Origin: Clostridia bacterium
GTDB taxonomy: Bacteria > Bacillota > Clostridia > Christensenellales > Borkfalkiaceae
Reading direction: 5' to 3'
Assembly (NCBI GenBank): GCA_021199295.1
Contig: JAJQII010000065.1
Span: 1-63,389 of the forward strand
Length of the DNA stretch: 63,389 nt
Numbering within the stretch: position 1 is the first letter of the stretch; every line of letters starts with the position of its first letter. The notes beneath the pieces were generated by a model. It had not been told where the DNA came from. It ran no database searches and saw nothing but the letters and a program-made list of their open reading frames with translations. Shown piece by piece: positions 55,843 to 63,389 of the stretch. Position numbers and translations under genes: made by a program.

Positions 55843-56508
55843 ATGAAATGCTTTGTAATAGCTTTAGACAATGAAGCCGAACCCATACTTTCGGCAATGC
55901 AAGAAACCAATCAAAAAATTGTATGCGGCAAAAAACTATGGACGGGCAAAATGTGCGGCGAGGATACCGCCCTGCTTATATGCGGCGTTGGCAAAGTGAA
56001 TGCCGCGTGCGGGGCTCAATATGTTATAGACGCCCTTAATGCCGACTGCATAATAAACGTCGGGCTTTCGGGAGCGCTTAGCAGCAGCTGCAACGTTGCC
56101 GATATTTACGAAATTGACCGCGCCGTGCAGTACGATTTTGACCTTGTACAGTTAAACGGCACTGAAATTGGCACGCTGAACGAATTTGAAGACCGCTGGC
56201 TAAAAATACAGACGGCAGGCATATTCCCAGCAAAGAGCCTTGCCACGGGCGACAGGTTCAACGACTGCAAAGCAGACTTTGAGCTGCTTACAGGCGACCT
56301 GCACGCCGACGTACGCGATATGGAGGGGGCTGCCATGGCACAGGTCTGCATACACGCGGGCATACCCTTTTACAGCTTTAAAGCTATTTCAGATATAGCA
56401 GGCAGCGGAAGCACTACCGACCAGTATATAGCAAACACAAGCATTTGCGCCAAGGCTTTAAAGGCCTCGGCAGAAAAGATCTTCAGCAGCGTTAAGGTGC
56501 AGATATGA
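55843..56508 (+). CDS. 5'-methylthioadenosine/S-adenosylhomocysteine nucleosidase-like phosphorylase
   Basis: CGVGKVNAACGAQYVI; INVGLSGAL; DMEGAAMAQVC; SDIAG. Confidence 0.85.
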   Translation: MKCFVIALDNEAEPILSAMQETNQKIVCGKKLWTGKMCGEDTALLICGVGKVNAACGAQYVIDALNADCIINVGLSGALSSSCNVADIYEIDRAVQYDFDLVQLNGTEIGTLNEFEDRWLKIQTAGIFPAKSLATGDRFNDCKADFELLTGDLHADVRDMEGAAMAQVCIHAGIPFYSFKAISDIAGSGSTTDQYIANTSICAKALKASAEKIFSSVKVQI

Positions 56509-57188
56509 TAGCGTTAGGCGGCGGATGGGACGAAAAACTTAAGCCTTTATTCGAGGATGAAAGATATCTTAAAATAAGGGAATTTTTGAAACAGGAGTAC
56601 AGCACGCGCGTCATTTATCCCGATATGTACGACCTGTACAACTGCTTCAGGTTTACCCCCTTTGACAGCCTTAAAGCGGTAATTCTGGGGCAAGACCCGT
56701 ACCACGAGCCCAACCAGGCGCACGGACTGTGTTTTTCGGTAAAAAAAGGCGTGGAACTTCCGCCTTCGCTCAAAAATATATACAAGGAAATTTACAGCGA
56801 TTTAGGAATACGCGAACCGGACTGCGGAGACCTTACAAAATGGGCTGAAGAGGGCGTGTTGTTGCTGAACACCACCCTTACGGTGCGCGAGCATGCCGCA
56901 AACAGCCACTCTAAATGCGGCTGGGCATGGTTTACCGACAGCGTGATAAAACTGATATCTGAACAGACCGAACACACGGTATTTATTTTATGGGGCGGCA
57001 ACGCGAGGAGCAAAGTCCCCTTAATAGACGGCAAAAAACACCTTATTTTGCAGAGCGCACACCCCTCGCCCCTTTCGGCTTACAACGGGTTTTTCGGGAG
57101 CAAATGTTTTTCTAAAACAAACGCATACCTTACCGCAAACGGCAAACAGCCCATAGACTGGGATTTAAATAATTATAATGAGGTTTAA
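56505..57188 (+). CDS. ung: Uracil-DNA glycosylase (family 1)
   Basis: VILGQDPYHEPNQAHGLCFSV; LLLNTTLTVR; QSAHPSPLSAYNGFFG. Confidence 0.96.
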   Translation: MIALGGGWDEKLKPLFEDERYLKIREFLKQEYSTRVIYPDMYDLYNCFRFTPFDSLKAVILGQDPYHEPNQAHGLCFSVKKGVELPPSLKNIYKEIYSDLGIREPDCGDLTKWAEEGVLLLNTTLTVREHAANSHSKCGWAWFTDSVIKLISEQTEHTVFILWGGNARSKVPLIDGKKHLILQSAHPSPLSAYNGFFGSKCFSKTNAYLTANGKQPIDWDLNNYNEV

Positions 57189-57189
57189 T

Positions 57190-58407
57190 ATGAAATATGT
57201 AGTTGTATTAGGCGACGGAATGGCAGATTACAAACTTGACGCTTTGGGCGGCAAGACCTGCCTTGAGTATGCAAAAACCCCCGTGCTGGATAGTTTAGCA
57301 CCCCATGCCGAGGTGGGTTTATGCAAAACCGTACCCGAAGGCTTAAAACCCGGGAGCGACGTTGCAAACATGTCGGTAATGGGCTTTAACCCTAAAAAAT
57401 ACTACACGGGGCGTTCCCCGTTAGAAGCGGTTGCCATGGGAATATCCCTTAAAGAAACCGACGTTACCCTTCGCGCGAACATAGTTACCCTGTCGGGTGA
57501 AGAAAACTACGCAGATAAAACAATGGTTGACTACTCGGCAGGCGAAATAACTACAGCGGAAGCCAAAGAACTTATAGAATTTTTAAAGACAAAGCTCGAC
57601 GACGATAATTTTAAACTTTACGCGGGAGTATCTTACAGGCACTGCCTTGTAGCCGCCAACGGCAAAACCGGGCATACCCTTACCCCTCCCCACGATATAT
57701 CCGACCGCAAGATAACGGAATATCTGCCCAAAGGTCCTTGCGCGGCAAAATACCTTGAGATGATGGAAAAGAGCTACAATCTTTTAAAAGACCACCCCAT
57801 AAACAAGGCTCGCGTGGCGGCAGGCAAAAACCCTGCCAACAGTTTGTGGCTGTGGGGCGAGGGCACTAAGCCCATGATAGACAACTTTAACCGCAAAACG
57901 GGGCTTAAAGGAGGCGTTATATCGGCTGTAGACCTTGTAAAAGGCATAGGCATGCTCGCGGGAATGAAGTATATACCCGTAGAGGGCGCTACGGGCAACT
58001 ACGATACCGATTTTAAAGCAAAAGCCAACGCTGCAGCAGACGAACTTTTAGGCGGGCTGGACTATGTATATATCCATATGGAAGGGCCTGACGAGTGCGG
58101 CCACCATGGAGACTTTAAGCACAAAGTGTTTTCTATAGAAAGCATAGACGGGCTCGTGGTAAAGACGCTTAAAGAACGCTTTGAAAAGGCGGGCGAAGAC
58201 TACGCTATGCTTGTGTGCCCCGACCACCCCACTCCCTGCACAATAAAGACGCATATATCCGACCCCATCCCCTACCTTTTATACACAAACGTGAAAGACC
58301 TGGGCAACGGCGCTATGCGCTACACCGAGGACGAGGCGGCAAAGACAGGCAAATATATACCCGACGGCTATATGCTTATAGACGCAATGCTTGACATTGT
58401 CAAATAA
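57190..58407 (+). CDS. Cofactor-independent phosphoglycerate mutase (ApgM-type)
   Basis: MKYVVVLGDGMADYKLDALGGKTCLEYAKTP...; SDVANMSVMGF; HMEGPDECGHHGD. Confidence 0.93.
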   Translation: MKYVVVLGDGMADYKLDALGGKTCLEYAKTPVLDSLAPHAEVGLCKTVPEGLKPGSDVANMSVMGFNPKKYYTGRSPLEAVAMGISLKETDVTLRANIVTLSGEENYADKTMVDYSAGEITTAEAKELIEFLKTKLDDDNFKLYAGVSYRHCLVAANGKTGHTLTPPHDISDRKITEYLPKGPCAAKYLEMMEKSYNLLKDHPINKARVAAGKNPANSLWLWGEGTKPMIDNFNRKTGLKGGVISAVDLVKGIGMLAGMKYIPVEGATGNYDTDFKAKANAAADELLGGLDYVYIHMEGPDECGHHGDFKHKVFSIESIDGLVVKTLKERFEKAGEDYAMLVCPDHPTPCTIKTHISDPIPYLLYTNVKDLGNGAMRYTEDEAAKTGKYIPDGYMLIDAMLDIVK

Positions 58408-58433
58408 AATTAATGCATATTTTAAACTGTTAA

Positions 58434-58465
58434 AACCGTCCGCACGGATTGCCGTGCGGACGGTT
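58434..58465 (+). terminator. Strong hairpin terminator
   Basis: AACCGTCCGCACGG-attg-CCGTGCGGACGGTT. Confidence 0.75.
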
Positions 58466-58624
58466 GATTTTTAAGGTAAATTATTTGAATGTCTTTGCGA
58501 GACTTTTCAAAAAGCCGCCGAGTTAGACTGCCACGTCGCTAAAGCTCCTCGCAATGACAGAAGAATAAACTGGCGATAGCTCGCATTAACAATAAAAGTA
58601 ACATTCTTTATTATCTATGTAAAA

Positions 58625-58662
58625 ACACCCTCGTCTGAAGTGAAGACAAGGGTGTACTTTTA
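58625..58662 (-). terminator. Hairpin terminator of glutamine-amidotransferase gene
   Basis: ACACCCTCGTCT ... AGACAAGGGTGT. Confidence 0.6.
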
Positions 58663-58670
58663 ATAAAATT

Positions 58671-59378
58671 TTATTTGCAAGCGGAAATAAAGGCGGCAAA
58701 TATTTTTTGAGAGTTGATATCGCTCTTGAAATTAAATTCGGGATGCCACTGAACCGCCCACACAAAGCGTTTATCGGTTAAATAAACGGCTTCAGTAAGC
58801 CCGTCGTCGGATACAGCCATAACGCCGAGACCCGCGCCTAGCTTTTTTACTGCCTGGTGATGGTAGCTGTTGACGCCGACGCGCTCTGCCTGCAAAACTT
58901 TATACAGTGGGCTACCCTTATTTATATTTACATAATGGCAAACGCTGTCGTAGGGCGGGCTCATACGGTGGCTTACCGATGAATTGAATTGCGTAGGCAA
59001 GTCCTGGTATAATGTGCCTCCCTGCAAAACGTTTATTAACTGTATGCCGCGGCAAATACCTAAAACGGGTTTATCCTCTTTTACTGCCTGCGCGTACAAA
59101 GCCGCCTCCAGCCTATCCCTTTCGGCGCAGACTTTACCGCATGTCGGCTTAGCTTTTTCGCCGTAAAGTTCTGGCGATACGTCGTGCCCGCCTGTAAGAA
59201 GCAGACCTGCGCACATATCCAGAACTTTGAAAGCGTTTTGCACATCGCCGTGCAGCGGCAAAATTATAGGTATGCCGCCCGCAGCAGTAATTCCATCCAT
59301 ATACCCGGGGAGCATCCATATGCTCTCCCTTTCGTCATCCCATAAAGGAACGACGGCAATCAGCGGTTTATTTGCCAC
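58671..59378 (-). CDS. Gamma-glutamyl-gamma-aminobutyrate hydrolase family (class I glutamine amidotransferase-like); GTG start
   Basis: LLLTGGHDVSPELYGE; VLGICRGIQLINVLQGGTLYQDL; WAVQWHPEF. Confidence 0.9.
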   Translation of the reverse strand: MANKPLIAVVPLWDDERESIWMLPGYMDGITAAGGIPIILPLHGDVQNAFKVLDMCAGLLLTGGHDVSPELYGEKAKPTCGKVCAERDRLEAALYAQAVKEDKPVLGICRGIQLINVLQGGTLYQDLPTQFNSSVSHRMSPPYDSVCHYVNINKGSPLYKVLQAERVGVNSYHHQAVKKLGAGLGVMAVSDDGLTEAVYLTDKRFVWAVQWHPEFNFKSDINSQKIFAAFISACK

Positions 59379-59421
59379 ATACTACCTGCCCGATCTGTAT
59401 TTTATCCGCTCTCTTTAAATA

Positions 59422-60315
59422 CTATATTTCACGCAACATGTCTGACTTCCAGCAGACTGCCACGGCGTCAGGCCCTACGTGCGAGCCGATTACAGGGCCC
59501 ATTATTACGATTTCAGGCTTTATAGAAAACTTTTTTTCTATCATCTCGGCTACAACCTTCGCATCCTTTTCGGCATCGGTATGTACAACATAAATCAGGC
59601 TGTTTTTCTGCGTAGGGGGATATTTTGCCATTTTGTCAAGCGTGAATTCGAACGCCTTACGCATACCACGGATTTTATTTGTAACTACCAGCTTGCCCTC
59701 TTTATCAAAGGAAAGCACGGGCTTTATACCGAGCATCGTTCCTGCCATCGCCGACAATGCAGACACCCTGCCACCCCTCTTTAAATAATTGAGGTCGTTG
59801 GCTATAACCGAATATTGCAGGCGGTATTTTAAATCGTTTACCGCGTCAAACGCTTCCTGTGCCGTTTTGCCCTCGTCGCGCATACGGAGCGCCTCGCGCA
59901 CCAGTGCGCCCTGACCTACGGTTGCTGAAAGCGAGTCTACCGCGTAAAGATTGAAATCGGGGTAATCCTTTTTTATATCTTCAGCCGCCTTGTTTGCCAC
60001 CGTAACCGTGGGCGAAAGTCCGCTGGATATGGTAAAATGAACTACGTCTTTAGCGCCTGCCTGCGCCAGTTTTAAAAAGTGGCTGTAATGGCTTTCGTAG
60101 TTTAACATAGACGTACGCGAAAGGCCGCCCGCCCTCAATTTGCCGTAAAATTCGGTGTACTGGCTATAACTTGTAAAGGCGTCTACGCCCTCGTAAAATT
60201 TACCGTCAGCTTCTATCGTGTAGTTAAGGCTTACGAACGCTATATCGTGTTCCTTGATAAAATCCGCGTACAAATCGCACGTGGAGTCGGTTGATAAAAT
60301 AAATTTTCTATCCAT
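59422..60315 (-). CDS. DegV family fatty-acid-binding protein
   Basis: FILSTDSTCDLYADFIKEHDIAFVSLNYTIEADGKFYEG; GRVSALSAMAGTMLGIKPVLSF. Confidence 0.93.
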   Translation of the reverse strand: MDRKFILSTDSTCDLYADFIKEHDIAFVSLNYTIEADGKFYEGVDAFTSYSQYTEFYGKLRAGGLSRTSMLNYESHYSHFLKLAQAGAKDVVHFTISSGLSPTVTVANKAAEDIKKDYPDFNLYAVDSLSATVGQGALVREALRMRDEGKTAQEAFDAVNDLKYRLQYSVIANDLNYLKRGGRVSALSAMAGTMLGIKPVLSFDKEGKLVVTNKIRGMRKAFEFTLDKMAKYPPTQKNSLIYVVHTDAEKDAKVVAEMIEKKFSIKPEIVIMGPVIGSHVGPDAVAVCWKSDMLREI

Positions 60316-60467
60316 ACCGCTTTCCTCCTCTGAAATAATTTATGCTTTTTTATAATCGTATAGATATTATAACACAAGTGTTTTTAAAAAAGCAACCAAA
60401 GCAACCATAATTATTAACCTTATTGCTGTTTTAGCGCTTTAATAGCTTTCCCGTTGACGAAAACATT

Positions 60468-61889
60468 CTATACAAAATCAAAGGACAGAAAGTCGGCTGC
60501 GCCCTCCCCTTTAAAGGTAAAGTAAAGGGCAAACTGACCTTCGGGTGATTTAAAATCGGCGCTGAACGGCTGCCAGCCATCTGACGGGGAAACAACAATT
60601 TCCGCAAGCGTGTTACGCCCGTCCGTAACCCTGATAATACCGCTGAAATATCCGCGCAGGACCGCCGTTATTTTTGCCGCCTCACGTCCTTCAAAATATT
60701 TAAACCCGCACCACGCACCCTGCCTTAGATTGGCTATATATTGGTACGAATTGCTGTCACCGTCTGCCCCGCACTGCGTTATAAACGGGTGCACGCCGTG
60801 CACGGGAACGTCGCCGCGCATAGTGCCGTAGCCGCTTGAAAGGTTGCAGGCTATGTACGCGGGATAGCTACCCTTACCATTCAATGGTTTGCCGTTAAGA
60901 CCGCAGCTTGTCATTTCCGCCTGCAAAATAGTACCGTCGGAAAGCACCTCGATTTTTTCGGCGCAAGCCTGCCGCGAAAAACTCTTGCAGTTTGTATGGC
61001 GGTGGTAAAACACGTACCATTCGCCGTTAATATTTTCGATTGAGCCGTGATTATTGCCAATATAACCGTTACAATGCGCCTCTTGAGTTATGCCGTTTAT
61101 GCCTATATCGCCGTTAGATATTATTACCCCGCCGTAGCTGAAATTGCCGTCGGGCGAGTCCGACACGGCGTAGCAAAGCTCGTGGTTTACGTAAGAAGAA
61201 TAGATAAAATAATATTTGCCGTTTACCTTTCTTATAGACGACGCCTCGAAAAAGCCGTGCCCTTCGAAGCCCGTGCCAGCCTCGTTACATTCAGACGGAA
61301 CTATCGGCTTGCCTTCGCCCACGGTAAGTATATCGTCTTCAAATTTGTATGCCCAAGCGTTGGTATACGTCTTTTCCACCCGCATTAGATGCCTGGGCGG
61401 GTACGGGCAGTAACCTATATAAAGGTACGCCTCGCCGTTTTCGCACAGCACGGCGGGGTCGAACGCGTAGGGCTCGCCCTTTAGAGTGGATAATATATGC
61501 CCGTCTTTGCACTTCACGTGCCCGTAAAACTTATATTCGCCGCAAGGCGTATCGCACACGGCAACCGAAATAACGCTTACAAAGTCGAGGGCATAGTAAA
61601 GATAATAACGCCCGTCTTTGCCCCTGCACACGTCGGGGGCAAACAAAGCGTGAGAACCGTCGGCATTTAACGGATCTTGCTCCCTGCGGTAAATCACGCC
61701 GTGGCACACCCAATCTGAAAGGTCGCATACTGGGGCAGACCAGCACACGTAGTCTTTTACGCAGAAAGATTGTCCGCCTGCCATGTCGTGGCTGCCGAAA
61801 AGATATACCCTGCCGTCAAAGACGTGTGGCTCACCGTCGGGCACGTACTCCCACTGGGGCAAAAAAGGATTGTAAACCTGATTTTTCAT
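60468..61889 (-). CDS. Glycoside hydrolase family 43-like with C-terminal carbohydrate-binding-like domain
   Basis: NPFLPQWEYVPDGEPHVFDGRVYLFGSHD; FAPDVCRGKDGRYYLYYA; FFEASSIRKVNGKYYFIYS; NNHGSIENINGEWYVFYHRHT. Confidence 0.9.
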   Translation of the reverse strand: MKNQVYNPFLPQWEYVPDGEPHVFDGRVYLFGSHDMAGGQSFCVKDYVCWSAPVCDLSDWVCHGVIYRREQDPLNADGSHALFAPDVCRGKDGRYYLYYALDFVSVISVAVCDTPCGEYKFYGHVKCKDGHILSTLKGEPYAFDPAVLCENGEAYLYIGYCPYPPRHLMRVEKTYTNAWAYKFEDDILTVGEGKPIVPSECNEAGTGFEGHGFFEASSIRKVNGKYYFIYSSYVNHELCYAVSDSPDGNFSYGGVIISNGDIGINGITQEAHCNGYIGNNHGSIENINGEWYVFYHRHTNCKSFSRQACAEKIEVLSDGTILQAEMTSCGLNGKPLNGKGSYPAYIACNLSSGYGTMRGDVPVHGVHPFITQCGADGDSNSYQYIANLRQGAWCGFKYFEGREAAKITAVLRGYFSGIIRVTDGRNTLAEIVVSPSDGWQPFSADFKSPEGQFALYFTFKGEGAADFLSFDFV

Positions 61890-61955
61890 TTTACACCTGT
61901 AAAAATTTAATTCTTAACAATATTATAATAACTTGAGCGATAAATTGCAAGAACG

Positions 61956-61991
61956 TTGACAAGTATGCCCGAATAATTTATAATCGTATAT
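61956..61991 (+). promoter_or_regulatory. Promoter predicted to give a leaderless mRNA
   Basis: TTGACA - 17 nt - TATAAT (61979-61984) - 7 nt - ATG (61992). Confidence 0.65.
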
Positions 61992-63334
61992 ATGGAGAAA
62001 ACGAGTAAAATTAACGATATATTCGGAAAGGTATGCTGTGCTATAATGCTTGCGGCGGCGCTGGCGCTTACCTTTACCGTTTCAGATTATTACATATTTA
62101 ACAGGATGGCGCAGTACGGCGTTTTGTTCTGTTTAAGCCAATGGGTAAAAAGGCAGGGCTTGTATTGCTGCCGATGGCGCTGTTTTTACATAGCAGGCGG
62201 GCAGCCGACGGGGCAAAATATCTGCTGCCTGTTGCCGTGATAATATCGCTTTGTACGTTCGGGGATTTTTTTGAAATTACCAAAGAAGCCACAAGCAAAG
62301 CACAGGAATTTTACAACAGCGTAAACCTGTTTATACCCAAGTGGCTGAATATGCTGTTTTATTCGGTTCAGTGCATAAGCTGCACCTGCGCCTGCGGAAG
62401 TATTTTTATACGCGACGGGTTTAAAATAGCAAGCCCCAGATGCGCCTGCACATTTTTAGGAGCTTTTGCTGCGGTAACCCCACTTAACGTTTTTGAAAAC
62501 TTTTTTGACATAGACGACTTTGCCGCTGACAGCTTTTTCCGCTTTTACAGCTTTACCGTGTGGCACGCTGCCGCCGTTGCTGTACTTATAGCCTTTACCG
62601 TTTGCGCCTACTTTTATATGCGCAAAAAGAGCAAGGAAGAAAAAATCTACTGCCTTAGGGTTATGGCTATTGCGCTTTTGGTGCAATACCACAGCAAGGA
62701 CAGCGTGATTATGGGCGACGGCTACAACGTTTACTACACCGTTTTTGCCTGCGTGCCGCTGTTTATATGCAATATAGGCGTATATACAGCCTCGCTTACG
62801 GTATTCCTTAATAAAAGGACGCTGTACGATATCAGCTTCTTTGTGCATGGCGGCGGGGCGATTTCTGTATTTTTCTACTTTGCCAAGGACAGCATGAGCA
62901 ACTACGGCATTTTTTGCAGTTACTCTATACTGTATTTTATATTTACCCACTGTGTTCTGTTTGCCCTGTGCGTGCTGCCTACGGCGCTCAGGCTCTATAA
63001 ATTCAGTCTTAAACGGTGCGCCGTGCCGCTCGTCTATTACCTTGTAATAGTAGTGGCTGCGTGCATTGCAAGCGCGTGGGTTACGTCTTATTCGATAGAC
63101 GCGGGGCTGACGGGCGACGACATAATGTACCCCAACTATTCGTTCACGCAGATAAATCCCCTGCCGTTCGACGTGCCCGAGATATTCACTTTAAAGCTGT
63201 GGCATTACCAGATTAACGTTTTATACGTTTTAGGGCTGTACGCCTTTTACGTGGCGATCTTCTTTACCTTTTACGGGCTTTACAGGCTGTGGCTGCTTTT
63301 ATATAATCTGGCGACAAAAAAACGCGTTAATTAA
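61992..63334 (+). pseudogene. Multi-TM membrane protein (YwaF-like), apparently split by a frameshift near 62120-62145
   Basis: N-terminal ORF 61992-62240 (MEKTSKINDIFGKVCCAIMLAAALALTFTVSDYYIFNRMAQYGVL...) and 62141-63334 in another frame continue as one membrane protein; only the first has promoter and start signals. Confidence 0.6.
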
Positions 63335-63354
63335 GGCATATATGCGGATTAATT

Positions 63355-63383
63355 AAGGGAGGCGCTTGTAAAGCGCCTCCCTT
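63355..63383 (+). terminator. Hairpin terminator
   Basis: AAGGGAGGCGCTT-gta-AAGCGCCTCCCTT. Confidence 0.75.
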
Positions 63384-63389
63384 TTATAA

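Noticed and set aside
58490-58575. Possible small RNA gene near apgM terminator
   Set aside because: Resembles the R3 repeat family (CTCGCAATGACA) rather than a unique ncRNA.

Overview
The window is a chromosomal segment of a low-GC Firmicutes/Clostridia-like genome. From left to right it contains: a minus-strand translation/transcription cluster (ispG - polC-like exonuclease - rimP - nusA - ylxR - ylxQ - infB - rbfA - nrnA - truB - ribF) with nrdR upstream; a purine operon (purE-C-F-M-N-H-D-L); an ABC transporter coupled to a TM1266-like regulator; an aconitase-family hydratase; ppa; a PII-like/DUF1538 pair; mscS; surface proteins; pgi; a RecD/Dda-like helicase; a run containing LMW-PTP, LOG, HAD, YolD, a Y-family polymerase and a HepT/HTH-MntA toxin-antitoxin pair; an HxlR/flavodoxin/radical-SAM cassette; a tmRNA gene (ssrA) that is not in the ORF track; fruK, acpT, mtnN, ung, apgM; and a GH43 enzyme. 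The main points for follow-up are: (1) the polC locus encodes only a 513-aa N-terminal + OB + DEDDh-exonuclease protein with no PHP or polymerase domain; (2) a divergent tmRNA with a long predicted tag ending in AACAA, followed by tandem ~62-74 bp repeats that each carry a copy of the tmRNA 3' end; (3) a dispersed structured repeat whose two copies have different sequence in the outer helices but conserved pairing, both inserted antisense ~17-19 nt after an operon gene's stop codon; (4) three phased palindromic operators upstream of an HTH-MntA/HepT - Y-polymerase - YolD operon; (5) several genes with consensus promoters whose -10 box lies only 6-7 nt before the ATG (predicted leaderless mRNAs); (6) an NrdR-box pair in nrdR's own promoter. 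All calls come from reading the sequence and from family knowledge; no searches were run.
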